In this document: positions 14,501-29,500 of the stretch, in pieces | How the letters are laid out: each line of letters starts with the position of its first letter | How positions within the stretch are numbered: the first letter of the stretch is position 1 | Assembly: GCF_035582795.1 (NCBI RefSeq) | Contig: NC_134370.1 | Coordinates: 50,021,501 to 50,085,500, forward strand | Direction of reading: 5' to 3' | Source: Mycteria americana | Lineage: Eukaryota > Chordata > Aves > Ciconiiformes > Ciconiidae | DNA length: 64,000 nucleotides | Translations under genes and position numbers: made by a program | Notes under the pieces: generated by a model | Database searches by the model: none | What the model was told of the DNA's origin: nothing | The model's input: the letters and a program-made list of their open reading frames with translations, nothing else

Positions 14501-17500
14501 AAAGCAGAAGTGAGTCACCTGGGCAGCTGCTTTCTAAATGTAAATATGTGAGCAGACAGTGATGGAAGCAGATGGGCGCTAGTACAGTAAGTTGTGTACA
14601 GCCCAAATACTGTCCCTATCGTATTCACCTGGGCTCAGGGCACATACAGCTGCGAGACGACCGCTCAAAGGCTGTGAAATGGGTGCGGAGATACTTCATA
14701 GCCGGAGTGCTAAAATAATCTTCCTAAGCCTCCTAATCTCCCCTCCTTCACCTGCAGCATGTCAGCCTCCTCACAGTAGCTGTGCACACTCTGTCCCCAC
14801 CCAGATGCTTAAGCAGTCCCTGCTCAGGGGCACACCAAGAGTTTGCGGTATCAGAAAGAGCTGGTCATCAGCCTTGCCCTTGTTTTTAGTGCCCGCTCAT
14901 GCTACCTTACAGAATTGTATCCACAAGAAAATGCATGGATACTAGCCTTGAAGTTTCCTATTACAACTGCGAAGATGGTATTTCACATAACTGTTGTTCA
15001 TTCTTTTCTTTAAATATTTAAGCTATATTTGAGGTTAGCTCAGTACCAGGGCGTTCTTTGGGACATGGAGAATGCAGGTTCATTATTCTGCTCTGCCTGT
15101 TTCTCCCTCTTTCACTGTGGTCCAAGGAAGCGATGGTGTGCTGTTACAAATAGAAATTCTTATTGATAGACATTGTTGGTGGGTGAGGTGGTGCTTTCTT
15201 ACCTGCTTTTTTGCCTCACTAGAAAATGTGAAAATGACAGAACAAGATGATAATCACCAGAACCTGGTAGTTGCTGAATTTGTGGTTTAGTTGCTCCATT
15301 GAAGACAAGTGTCTGTATCACAAGAAGCTGGATTAGTCAGCCTACCTAGGATCTGTGTTGGAAACTTCACTGGAGCAGAGCAGTGTGTGTAACAGAGCGG
15401 TGCAAGGTGCTTTTGTTGCAGATACTGAAAAGATCATTTAGACCCGTTCTAGTCAAGGAAAAGTTCCTTACTGATTCTGGTCAACAGGAATATTCTGAGC
15501 CCTCCAAATGTCCAGTAGTTTCTGTATTCAACTGAGGTCTTCAAAGTTACAGATTGTTTTAGAAAGTGGTTCTTGTTTCCACTGCTTTCCCATTTCCTTT
15601 GCTTTTAGTTGTTATGAAAGGGAAAGATACCCTCATCTAATCTGTCCTTTTATAACATTTTCTCATATCACCTGTCATATTTTCCTTCAATTATTAAAAA
15701 AAAAATATATATAGACTCAATCTTTGTAGTCTCTTTTGATGTTGACACTTATTTTTTCCTTTTTTTTTTTTTTTTTAAGATGGAAACGTAGTAGACAAAG
15801 TAAAGACCAGATTTTGATGTACCATATTTTCAGTGTTACTGTTCACTGTATCTTAATATTTTAGTGTTTCCTTTGATTGCCAATATAGACTAAATCTATT
15901 TCCATAATGAAGTTCAAGTGATTTACATGATGGGTTTGAATCAGAACTCAAGTGTATATAAAACTTCTTGAATTATTTTATGTGCTTTATTTTGTATTTG
16001 CCTGCCTTCTACACATTGTTTAACCTCCAGAGTAGTGACACTCTTAGTCTTCCTTAGTAGTGACTGTCCTGCATCATCCTCTGGATGATTAACAATGTGA
16101 AAAAACAGAAACAGTACAAATCATGGAGGGATTATGAAAGTTTGAACGTGAGAAGGGAAAGGGCATCCTGAGTTATTTGCTGTCTGTCCTGATATCCTAG
16201 ATAGCCAGAAACCTTCTCCATTATTTTACATGCATCCCCAAAATATACCAAAGAAACCTAGTTTCCATTTGCACAAGCTGTGCTGGTTTATCTCGAGCAT
16301 TTCATACTTATTTGTGCTTTGCTACCGTACAGTCTCCCATAATAACATCTGACTGAAATAAGTAGTAGTGTGTTTTGTTAACTGCTCAACCACTTCATTC
16401 TTAAATTCCTGCAGAACTATTTGATTAAGTTCATCTGGTCCTGGTAACTTATTTTGCTACTTAGGTAGGCAGTTTGTTCCAGTGCCTGCAGCCTGTCACT
16501 GAGGCAGTGAGAGGCTCCAGGGAGTTCTCCCACCTCTGCTGGCTGCTGTTGCAAGAAGGAAAGATGGGTGTAGGCTACTGACCTGAGACAGAGCTTGCAT
16601 GGAGCCCTAAAGTGCCCCCACGCTTCCGACTGTAAAGCTGTCAAATTTCTGCATGGTCTCACTCTGATATCGTGAACCCGTTTTGGGAGCAAAGACATCA
16701 GTATGTGGAGAAAGATATTTAAAGATACAGCTGCATTGCAATTAAAGAGAGCGTGAGACGGTGCCCAGATTATTGAAAGTATTTTCTGGAAATGTTGTGG
16801 TTTCTTGATGCATTAGGCATCAGGTTTTTTCCTTTTTAGCAGTTTACTGGTTTTCTAACATTTGGCTTATTAGAAGTACTGCATCCTGGGCAAGTGTTCT
16901 CACTGAGTGCTGGTCTCCTCCTCAGATGGCTTAATGTTTCTTTGACAGATCTTGGAACATATTTGACAATACACGTCAGGACCCCACAGGACTAACAGCA
17001 GTTCTTCAGTCTACAGATCTCGTTGGAGTCTTGCATATGCTGTACTGTGTTCTTTTCCACGGGACAATTTCAGATCCAAACACAGCAAGTCCTAAAGACA
17101 GCTATGCAGCGAACACAATCCAGGTTGCCATTCAGAGTTTACGTTTCTTCAATAGCTTTGCTGTTCTTGATCTGCCTGCCTTTCAGGTAACAGATGTTTT
17201 AAAACTTTGCTTGGTGTGAAAATGTTAATTATTGCATATACTTTTGGACTAAGTTTTATCTTTCCATCTTAGTTATTGAAGGAACTTTCATGATTAAATG
17301 TTTAGGGTTTTTTCATGCTTAAAATTGCTAATTATTGTTATTGCCACTGTATAGCTATGGCAAATGAATTTAAGCAAAAAGTGAAAATTTGGACTATGCA
17401 AAATGCTGAATCCCATCCATTACTACTTCTATTCAAAAAACCTCACTTTTACCATAGTACTTTTTATATTTAATAAGCCCCAAAAATGTAAAAAAAATCT

Positions 17501-20500
17501 TGGTCAAAAGCACAAAATAACAGTTTTTTCTAATGTGAAAAGACTTGCTTATATTATAACCACAATTGACATTTTTCAGTGCTTTCAGTGGCTACTTGCA
17601 TTAAGATTGTACAACTGAAACTGAAAAATCACTTGTTACCAATTTTTTTTAATCCAAGTAAAATTTTGTTGACCAAAAATTGGAAATTTAACTTTTCATA
17701 ATTTTTGTTCATGAAAAAACTCAAAAAGATCACATTTTGAGTCTTGAGAAGGTAAGTCTTTTCTTACCTTCTTCTGTGAACAGATTTCTAGTGTAAATGA
17801 ATCATTTCGCCATGCAAAGAAAATACAAATACTAGTGTATTTCTCAGATAAATTGGTAGAGCTGTTGTGTTGTTAATATAAAACACCTGTCAAAAAGCAT
17901 TGCTTTGCAAAGCATGTTTAGCAGCATCAATCTTATACAATTCATCAGAATAGGTTTCTGTTTCATTTAATATGTAATTTGTATATAAGTTGTACCACAC
18001 ACTCCATCTGAAATGCATTAAACTCAGCAAGAGCTTTGCATGAGTAAAGAATTTAGTATAAGGTATAAGTCTCCTTCAGATCATGTTTCTTGACTTTGAT
18101 TTTTAGTACATTTAGTATCTCTGATAACAGCAACAAGCAATTTGCATGTAGCAACGTCCATCTGTATAGATGCAGTTGCAGGATCCAGTCCAGTCAGGGT
18201 TTTTTTTACAGGGCACAGAAACAGTATATTTATTGGAGTTTCATGTAAAACAACACTTACACACACCATTAGCTCCCATTTCTTTCTGTAAATCAAAGTG
18301 TTTCAAAGTAGTTCTCTTCTACAGCTTGTTCAGTAGCTCTTGGGTTGAGACTGGATGTTTGCTTGTTGCTGTAGATATTACAGGTATATACCAGAGAGTA
18401 AGACTTGAATTGGGAGAGTTACAGCTTATAGGGGGGCTATAGCAAAGTGCAGTGGCTGAAGGGCTGTCCCACTGATACCTCAAGAAACCACTATTAATTT
18501 TTAAAAGGTAAGCTTCCACTGACACTGTCTGTATTTATCCTTCTACCAACTACCATTATATCTGAGCATTTATAACAAACCATCAGCATTAATTCCCAGA
18601 TCCCATGATCTGCATTAGTTTGTTCTACATAAAATGATGCAAGATAGTAATTATTGCATAAAGGGTTGTAGAAAACTAACCAGTGTGAATTACTTCTTTC
18701 AATTCATCAATGCAGGGCTCCGCTCAGGAAGTATCCGCTTAGCTGTTTTACTGAATTGTAGGCATAATATTGTTTGTGATGGACAGACACACTTGTGTAG
18801 TCTCAGCAGCTATCCCTTTCAATGTATTAATGTGATTTGCTTCTGTAATGTTAAAAAATCAACGTACACCTGAGGCAGTTTACTGTCCATTCTGACCTTG
18901 TGGACTGTAGCAGGCTAGCAGACAGCAGAAGGAAAAAGCGTAGTTTATGTACTGTCTGATTATTATCTCTAAGGAATAGTTTTATCACGTAATAGTAGGA
19001 CTATAGAATAGGGTTTTTTGATTAACAGAAGAGGTCTGGTATTCTAGAGTTTGTATTAGCACAGATGGCTCATGGGTATATATTTCATTTAATTTGACAG
19101 TCTAAACAATTGAAAGATGGTAGTGAGAAACAACACAGGATCCTGAGCTGATATTAATTCTGGCTAAAAAGGAAGCATAGTTTCCTTGAAAAATTAGTTT
19201 AACTTTTATACACAAACTCAGGTGCCCTTTGACCTGTTGTTATCAGGGAAGGTTAAACCCAGAGTGCTAGGTCACAGCATGCATGGACAGCACTAATTAA
19301 ATAAGGGTGGACCTAAGAACGTGGCATTTACATGATGTGAAGCAGTAAGTGGTGACTGTATTGTGCGTTAAATTTTGAAAATATACTAACTTACAAGAAC
19401 GCTTGAGGTTCAAGACGGAACCACAGCTGAGTCTGTTTTGATTGTCAAGGATTCCACTTTTGCTGGGTAGATTTGAAGCATGCTAAAACTAAACTATACT
19501 ACAGACTGGGATTTATGTATATGTACTTAGCACAGGCTACAAGGTATAAAATCACGAAAACTCTCAAATGAAAGATTTTCTCACAGGCCTGCATTGCTGT
19601 TTCATTAGAGTTAGTAGACTGTCATGCTCATTCCTTGTGCTTTAGTTTTCCCCTTTGACCTTGTGTCGTTCTGTCTGTTTGACATGTTTATTAAATAGAG
19701 GCTGTAGGCTGCACAGATAAAATCTAATTCTGAATCTCCACGTTACAGCAATTTGCCTACTTTCAAAAAGCATCCCAAGAAGCTTTGCAGCTGAGTGTTC
19801 TCTCCTTTTGGATGTTTCTAACTTTTTTTAATGTTTGAAAAGTCATTATTCATTATTAATCTTTGTATTCCATTCAGAGCGCAAGTTATTAATGAGAAAT
19901 GCATTTTGCTTTTTTTCAGAAATGAAGATGGTTTGGTTTCTTTTGCTTATTACTAAGAAATATTATTAGCATTAAGTTTTCCTGGAACATGTAATGTATG
20001 TCAAATGAAATGGTCCATCTAATGCTACACTGAATGTCAACTAAGCAGAATCCAATTTTTCCTGTGTCCTTTTAAAATTTGAATTTATTCTTATAGTCCA
20101 GTTGTAAACGATAAGTTACTGAAAGAAGAGAGCTGATTCTGTCCTCCTTCAAAGTCATCACAACAAAGAACATAGTCTATACTTTGCAAAAAAAAAAAAA
20201 AAGGTGTAATTGATATGTATGTAATTCAAACAATTGCTATAACACATTGCTAGACTGTAATTTCTGTTTCTTGGCCTTTTTTTCAGTCTATTGTGGGTGC
20301 TGAAGGACTGTCCCTTGCATTCCGGCATATTATCAGCTCTCTGCTGTGGTACTGTTCGCAGCATACCTGTGAAGGATTGCTACACGAAGTCATTATTTGT
20401 GTGGGCTATTTTACTGTAAACAACACAGATAATCAGGTAAGGGAAATGGAAAATGGGATCAGAAGTTATCAAGTGCACATTTAGTCATGGATCCCTCAAG

Positions 20501-23500
20501 AAAACTAATCCCCTCAACATTGTTTTTGAAGTGCTTAGGATTCCTATGAGCGCAAATATATGTGTTTGCAAAGTAGAAGCTGAAGTTGCATCTTAACACA
20601 AAAACATTAATATTATGTGGCCATAAGGAAACTCCCTGTTCTTATGCAGACAGCGATGCTGACATTGCATTGATTTTAACTAGCCTTACTCGCTGCCAAG
20701 ATATACTTAGCAACTGATATTTTTAATTCCAAGTTAACTTCATGTCAACTTGATCAGATGGCTGTGGTACTCAAGTTAAACCCTTTTAAAGCCAACTACG
20801 CTAGTCTGCCATGAAGGAATGTCCTCAGATGCCAGTGTAGCCATCTCCGTGGTAGCCAGAGCGCTCATTTAAGTTTAAGCCATTCTCTTCCTTGCATCTT
20901 TTTAGTAGTAAAACAAATACTCAGTGGAAACCCCCCTCTAGCTTCCTTGATTGTTGTCCACTTTTGCCAGTGGACTCTGTGACCGCTCATGCTGGTAAGA
21001 ATAGCTTATAAAATAACCCAGACACAAAACTTCAAAACTCTTGCAAATACTTTAGTCTTAAAAGCCTCTCAGTTTCCTCAGCTTATACGCAGCCTCTCAG
21101 GGTGTATTGGGCAGGGCAGAAGTTGGCACTTGCTCTTTATTTTTGAGTATGTGAACCTGACTCTGGATGTGTAGAAACTGCGTTATAGTGCTTACATCTT
21201 TGGTACGATTCAGTTGAATGCTATATTTTGTGAAGTTACTCGTTTTGTTCTCTCTCCATACTTGTAGCACTTGGTTCCCATTTTTGTTCAACATTTGGGG
21301 TGGGGGTTCAGGATGGGGAGCTTAGAGTCCTCAGTTAAGCCGAAGAGCAGAAGAAAAGTGTTACAACTTGTCAGCAAAGGTTTATAGAAAAGCTGTCCAA
21401 TAATGGTCTTACAGTTGTTGACTATGATTGGAACATTTTAATATCTTAAAGCTGACAATATTGACAGATATATAATTATATAATTATTATATAATATTAT
21501 ATTTATATAGTATTTAAATATTATAATTATATAGTAATGTTTCCGTGGCTTTGGCCAGAGCTGGAGGGAGGATCCTGCAGCCTTCCTACCCTGTGCAATC
21601 AAATCCCACTCGGTGTCTGGAGCTGACTGTGAGCAACACTTTTTATATGGTCATTTTGAAAATCCATGTGATATTGCTACCATTTTCTGACTCCCACTGC
21701 TACACAACAGGTCGTGCTGGCATCCAGAAGTGCCAGCAAACAATGTTGTCTTTTTCTCTGCAGTTTAAAAATTTCTTTTCTGGCACACAAGTATAAACAG
21801 ATGTGATTCATTGCGTGGAGGACTTGCAACTATAAACGTGCCAGGAATAGCGCAGAAGAGGGATTTCCTACCAGCGATGTCAGTTATAGTAGTCTGTAGT
21901 GCCTGTTGCTGTTTAGCTCTCGTGGCCTGGGGCGAAGGTCCGACCATGGCGAGCAGGCTCCGTGCCATGGCAGCAGCTGGCTATGGTGGCTGCCGGCAGG
22001 CAGTCAAGAGACTAAGTATGTGCAAAATGCATTTGTCTGTGGGCATGCTTCCCAGCTGGTGATTTTGCAGTGTCTTGGAGTCTTCAGCATGTGCACTTGG
22101 GGTGAGGTCATGTGCCATCACTAATCTACCCCCCGGACTGAGTTAATTTTCAAGATTAAAAGGTAGCTTCTGCAGCTCTGAGAGTCAAGTTTAGGTCTTT
22201 GGTTAAACAACTGCGGTATGTTAGTACTTTTCATACGTTAAAAGCAGTCTTTTATGGTGGTTTACTTTGGTGGTACTATCTCAAGAGATGTCATGACATG
22301 CTTAACTTTTTATTTAATTTCTGATATTCCTATTTGATAAGCTTTTAACTGAGGAAGTGGCATTTTGTTTTGGGTTTTTTGTTTAAAAAAACATTTTGAA
22401 AAACTGAAGCATTGCTCACTCAGGTACTTGCAAAATGCGGGGAAGGTTTTTTTTGGTAAAAGGAAGTATTTTTCCTTTCATTACTAGGCAGACATTGAGA
22501 CTTGCTTATGGTGGTCGTTATTTTCAGGTGCTGTTAGTGTGGTGACTTCCAATAAAGATACAATGCCTTTCATGAAAAGGGAAGTGTTTTCTATTCATTC
22601 AGTTATGGTTTAATTTTTTATTATGTTATGAGCTTCCAATTTTTTCTTTCGTTGTTGATCATCTGCAGAGTCCTACTAAAAATAAAAAATTGGTCTCATG
22701 GTGAAAGCTTTCAAATAGTAGGCTTGAACTCCTGGAAAGAACCGCATAATAAAAATAGATACACCAGACTTGAGCTATGAAAACAAATTTCTGTAGAGCC
22801 TGATAGCTCTATAGTATTTGAACAAACTTTAAAGGAGTCGATAACTGATGTATTTCAAAGCAGATTCACATTATTCTTGCAGTCAAATGTACGTTTGTTT
22901 TGAAATGTTTGTAGTTTAAATAAGTCTTTTCCTCTCTAAATTTGTATTCCTTATTACAAACCTTTCTATGTTTTAATTCCTTTCAACTCTCAAAAAAAAA
23001 GAAAAAATAGTTGTTTGGAGTTTTCAGTGTGCCTTTTGTGATTCCTTTGTCTACCCACATCAACAGATAAATATCCGAAACGGCGTACTGGAATAAAGAA
23101 GAAAAGGCATTAATTACTAAAAAAAATTTCAGTTTCCCAGTTTGGAGAATAGATAGATTTCTAAAAAGGAAACTTTACAGCCTGTCAAACCTCCACATTG
23201 ACCTTCAGTAGTAGTACTCTGATTTAAGTAAGTGAATTATTACCACTCTGCAGTCAAAATAATAAAAGGGCAATTTCCTAAATATTTCACATTCAGAGAA
23301 GAAAATCTTCCAAGAGCATCATATGCCAATCATTTAATGTAATATAGGTTTGTCTGGTTTTATTACACTGTCTGTAAAAGTCTTTATAGTTAGTTGAGTG
23401 GCAAATTAAAAAGGAAAGTTATTTTCTCTCGTATAGCTTCGAGATTCATATTTCACTGCAGTTTCCAGGAGCCCCAAATAAGAGGAGGGCCTCACGGTGG

Positions 23501-26500
23501 GTCCTACACACATGCAGAGACAGCGCCTGGGGTCCCACTTAGCGTTTTCACCACGGTTGGCTTTTGGTCCAGGCCCAAGTGATTCTGTCAAGGAGCGATG
23601 AGGACAATGGATTCCTCAGGAACACATTCCTAAGTGTTTTGATAGTGCTTGCTCTGTTTATTTTAAAAATACTATGATTTTGCTGGCTCTGCCCACATAT
23701 AATTTATAAGTAATATTCCTTTCCTTTTTTTGTATTTTGTTTTAACATTCATAAAGCTTTTTCAGGGCAGCTGCTGTCACTGAAGAAACAAATGAGTTAT
23801 GAAACTGAAAATTTCAAAAAGCAAAGAGTGTTTCTTTAATATTTTAAATCCTTTAACATCAATAGTCAAGCCTAAAGTGCACTGTCTGTTTTGTATCGGC
23901 ACGTGAACTTTTGTTTACTATAGTGTTAGACAGCCTGCATTTCATGAGACAGGATTCTGTAATCATGCTGTAGCGGAGCTTGGCTTTATTAGGCATCTGC
24001 TTTGCATGAAGTATGATCAAGGAAATGGATTCTCTGTTTTGGCCACCATATAATCTATTAACATAAGAAAACAGGTCCCATGGTACTAAGGATAGACACG
24101 TAAAACTAAACTGCATAATAAAAATCTTTCAATAAACCAATCGTACTATATCAGACTGTAGGATTACAGTTTCTGATTAAAATTCTTGTTAATTAAAAAT
24201 ATCCTTCTATTTCATTATATTTTTATTCCCTTCCATTGTTTGATTTAATTATTATAATGAATATAATTAGCATGTGCTATCAACTAACTTCATTTGCATA
24301 TTATATTGGATAATTGAATGTGGTCCCATAATTAAATTAACATGAATGACAGATGATTTGGCTTCTTTCACATTGCTGTATTGGGAATAAAACATCTTTC
24401 CATATTCATCGCAGTTAGTGAATATTTTTCATATGAAAAGTCATCTCAAATCAGATCCTCAGACTCAGGATGTTGCCTGACAGGCTCCAAAAGAAGTTGC
24501 ATTGTTCATTTGTCTTGCTATGCATTTATTTAAATAAAAATACCTTTTTTTCTTTCAGTCTTTGACGCACACTGTCTTTAGAGTGCTCTAGAAGAATCTC
24601 ACTAACTTTTGCAATACGTAGGATACGGATTGCAAAACAAAATCTCTGTGAAAGAGCTAGGAAAAAAGTGTATGCAGCTTTTGAAAAATTGTAAAATTAG
24701 GGTTTGTAGATAGAAGTAAGAACTTCTCTTAGAGTAACCAATGCAATTGAAAAAAAATTGGATACACAAAACGTTCCCATTCCATCCCCAAAAGTTTGTC
24801 TTCCAGTTGCATAAGTCTGACTTATTTCTCTGTCACTCCCAACCTTTTATCCCTAGACAGTCATGTCCGTAAGAAGGGTATATTATTCTTATTGTAAACT
24901 TATTAATAATTGAAATGTGAATATCTAATAATCCCTATGTTGAAAATAGAAGCACATGGAATTAAATTTAATAGTACCATTCACTTACTAGACATTTACC
25001 CTTGCTATAAAGCTGTGGAAGATTTATCACAAAACATGTTTCAGGCATACCAGCTTGCTCCAGTTAAAGGAATAAGGAACAGTAGGATTACAGAGTATTT
25101 TGGGACAGGAATTTCTCTTGTGTTAAAATATAAAACATCACACAGCAGTGTCACAGGTATAAATATAATGTTCAAAGAAATTAAAATATTGTATGGTAGG
25201 CACAATTCTGAAAGGTTCATGAAATTTATTACTCATTTCCAGCAGAAAACTAGTACCCAAAAAAGGGTACTAGTACTGAGATAGTACTGAGATTGTCTTT
25301 CCTTTTTTTTTTTTTTTTTTAATGATTGGCTTATAGTTATATTTTCACTTTTTAGCATTTTTTTCATGTGGCAAGTCTTTCTTCTGTCATAAAATACCAG
25401 TACACTTTATCCCACAATAAGTGTATATCACATACATATATATGTATACGGCATATATCCTAACTATGCTTACAAGTACCGTTAGGTTGTAAGGGATACT
25501 TACAAAGTGACTTTAGATTAAATGTTGCCTTCTGTAGGGACTTATTTTGTGCTTTTGACAGTGTTAGTGCATATTGAGTTTCAGTATGTGGCCAGTTTCC
25601 TCTAGTGCTAGCGTGAAGAAAGAAAAAAACTTCTAAAATGGAAAAATTGTGAAAATCAGAAGTTGACAGGAAAACTTGGAAGAATGGTTATAAAAATATT
25701 ATGTAGAGTTTCCATATGGGTTGTTTACTAGAGGCCATCATTAAACTTTCATTATTTATGTTGCTTTTGGGGCTACGGAGTGACTGGAATAATTTTGATC
25801 TTGTAGGTGGAGTTTTTGAAAGTACAACACAAGGGTAAAGATGGAGGAATTGGTAGTTACCGTATAGTTAATGTCCATATTTGTAAGTAAGTAGTATCTG
25901 AAATTACTTAATTCTGATTTTGTTAGTTTCTTTTCAGAGGAGGGATTTTTAGGAGTACGGATTTCATGTTGAGGTTGTGGGTTTAGTTCTTTAAACCTTT
26001 AAAAAAAACAAAACAAAACAAACCCACACCCTTTTAAAGCTTTATAGGTTTAAACGAAAAATATGCCTGGTAAATTTTGTGGAATAGCTGATTTCAGCAA
26101 GTGAGTGATTCATGTGAAGTTGTAGTCTTGACTACCGTTTAGGAGCACTTCAGCTTGTGAACAAAAAATCCCCTAAGGATTAAACTCACCAAGTTAAAAC
26201 GGAGTAAATTAAAACAGATCCGTAATGTATGCTTTTTCTCTATCAGTCTTACATATTCAGACCACATAAATTCACTTAAGTGAACCAATATCTTCACAAA
26301 AGATGGCATTCCCTATCTAGGCAGTTGGTGAAAAGAGGGGATGCCTCTTAGGTAATTTGTCAGACACCTTTATTGTTATTTGTCAGTCACCTTTGTTGTT
26401 ATTTGAGCTTACCAATCAACTTTTTCTTTTTTAAGAATGATCTATGACAAAGTAAATAAAATCCAACAGGAGCATGTGAGACTGCATATTTCACACATCA

Positions 26501-29500
26501 CATTTTAGCTGTATTTCTAACATTCCAAAATGCATCCCATAATTTTTGGTTTGGTTTGGGTTTTTTGAGAGGGTGTGGGGAAGGTAATTTAATGAGAAAA
26601 GACTTAACATGAAAGCGAGTGTATTTAGGTTCAGTTCATGATGGCTGGCTGATTCCTGTAAGAGAGGAACAGAGAGTGTATAGGATTTAAAATGAGAAAT
26701 GAATGCACTTGGATTTATCTTATTGTCTTATTCTTAAACTGTAAACACAAAAGAATAAACTTAGCTCCCAATGTCATAAAAGCCAGTACTTTCAACAACC
26801 TTAAAATATAGTCTGTAACTAAACCTTAGTGATGAAGAGAGAGAGCAATCAGCTAATGCCTCTTCCAGAGAGCGACGTTCTAATCTTATTCCTGGGTCAG
26901 GAATAAAAAGAGTTTGGTGGTCTCAGCTTAATCCCCCGTCGACCTTTGTCCACATTGAAAAAACACCACAGAGTTTGGCATAATTCTGCTTAATAAGCAG
27001 TTTCTTCTCAGCTAAGACCTGGGCCTGGAATATTATGGGTTTGGCCAGTGGAGATCCGTTGGCGGAGATGGACACAGAAGCTTGCACAACGCTTGCCTTC
27101 GCTCTGCCTCGTTCCCACCCAGCCTGTCGGTCTCTCCTTTTCATGAGAATTAATTTTCACACAGAAATTTAAGACAAAGTCTAAAGCCTGCAAATATTTA
27201 ATCAGGCCTTGTGAGCTATTGTCTGTCTCGGCTCATGTGTGAGGGAACTCCCTGTACTTCTCCCATAAACTGTAAGCTTTCCAAGACTCTGCAGACCCAC
27301 AGTGACTGTCCCCAACATCGCTGGCCCCACGCGGAGAGGATGCCAGCCTGCTCTGTGTTCACAGCTTTGGGCTCGGGCAGTTGACAGTTGTTCCAAGTAC
27401 TTGGATGCTGCTCTAAGGGTGGGAGCCTGCAAGAGACCCAAAAAAGTCTCCCAAACGCATTTCATCTTGTTTAGCTCAAGCAACACTTGATTGAAGTGAT
27501 ATTGAAACATAAAGAAAAAATGAAATGCATTAAATCTTGCAGAGTGAGTACTACGGAAAATCTTGCTCATCTTTATCTCCCCTTAGTGATGGGTTGTAGC
27601 ACATTTTTCATGGCAGAAAAGTACATTTTCTTGCTGTCTGTTTGAAGCTTTTCCTCAGCCAGCTCTGTAACATGTCCAATGGCGCAATGTTTCACAGTCT
27701 TTTTGATGATCAGATATTTTCACAAACCCTTTACATTTACTGTGGAAGACAGAATACAAAATGTACTAGTAATGAAAATTCTTACTTGCAAGTAGGGTTT
27801 TAGAGAGTGACAGAAAATGCTTGCTTTTGAAGAGAGAGAAGGCTCGGAGAGAGTCAAAAAGACTTTCTGTGTTTTAGACTGTAATATTTTAATTATTCAC
27901 ACATTCTGGGGATTTTGACCCAAACTAGCTGTTTTCAAGGATGATGGCAGAAACCTCTGCCAATAGTCTGTTTGAACTTCGGTTGACTAAGGTCCTGTTT
28001 ATTTTCTAGCCTTTAAATCAATAATTCTTCATTCACATCAACTGTTTCACCTGCGTAAGTGAGAGAGAATCATGCCCAAAGTTACAGGTCATCAAAGTTG
28101 AAGGTGTTCTCTAAATGTGAAGATGATTCTTCAAAAATAGCACAGGGCTGCAAGGGCTAAGTCTAATAATTTCAGTGTTCAGAATAATACCTAAGGATTT
28201 GAGACATGGCATGATAGGTTTTTTTACTTGAGCTTACAGGATATATGTTTTCTCAGTATGTTTGATGTATAATAATACTCTCTTCTGATGAAAAATTATT
28301 AGGCCCACTTAAACATATAAATCTCCTGTTAGGTTATTTTGGAAACTATGAAGCCTAGCATTTTCTACAAAGCAATGATACCCTTCAATTTAACAAGGTA
28401 CTTAAGTATATGATTAACATTAAACATGAGAGCAACTTCACATGTTTAAATGTTTATTTTTATGTTAATGTGTTAAATGCTAAAATGCTATCATTTTTAA
28501 AGTTATACTTTTCCCTAAAACTTTTTCTAGTTCATCCATTAGATTACTATTTTATCCTGTAGCCTGGGCATGTGTTAAATTCACAAATAGCCTCAATGCA
28601 TATTAGAATTGTTTCCATTCTCCTCTCATCAATCACATTATAATAGAACTTATCTTTTACAGTATCTGTTAATATTATTTATTTATTTATTGCTGAATTT
28701 AATCTATATATACTTCACTTGTTATCTTATAACTAAGGTGACTTGTTAGTTGTCATTTTGGGGTACATTTTTTCAAGAGCTTTATACAAAGAACTTCTTT
28801 ATGTAGATTTCCCACTAGCATCACTTTCGGTAAACATTTTTACATATTTACTGCATCACTGTGCTTGTATTTGCCATTGTCCTATCCTAAATGCTTAAAT
28901 GGTTTAGGATGATTACACAAAAACTGCTCAGATAATTTTTTCTTTGTTATATATACACAGAGCACCACTGACTCTGTGTGCTTAAACCATAGAGCTAGCT
29001 CTAAAAGGACAATGCTCATAATGTGGTTTATAGGAAGACTAATGTTATTTCTGAACTCTGTTATCTTCTCTCTGAAAGCTTACATGTGATGTTAAGAAAA
29101 TAAACACTGGAATTTTTCAAATAGACAGAATTCTTATTCTTAAATTTGAATGTAGCATTCTGGAACATTGTTTTTGCATGGAAATGGTGCTCTGATTCCT
29201 GATAACTGTTCGGAAGAATTTAGAACATTCTTTGCTCAGAGCCTTGCCAATAGTGGAGTTTGCAAAATGGAAAGAAAAGAGCTTGACCTTAAAACAGAAG
29301 AACTGCCTAAGTGGTGACATATTCTGCTGATTAAATACTAGCAGTATGGGATCTGTTTATATAGAAGCAAAGAAATAATGCAGATCTAACTTTGAAGAGA
29401 AACTCTGGACTACTAATATAAAGACTTATTTCTTTTACAAAGTTATAAATAAACTGACATCAAACAAAAGGATTTAACTGTTTGATGGAATACTCTGTAG

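Noticed and set aside
17747-17772. Perfect 10-bp inverted repeat around GGTAAG/CTTACC as a splice or RNA element
   Set aside because: The GTAAG here is preceded by purines, not a pyrimidine tract, so it is not a recursive splice site; short dyads are expected by chance in an intron.
24910-25284. 124-codon + strand open frame in a SCAPER intron
   Set aside because: No resemblance to SCAPER or any family I know, no flanking splice signals that fit the SCAPER phases.
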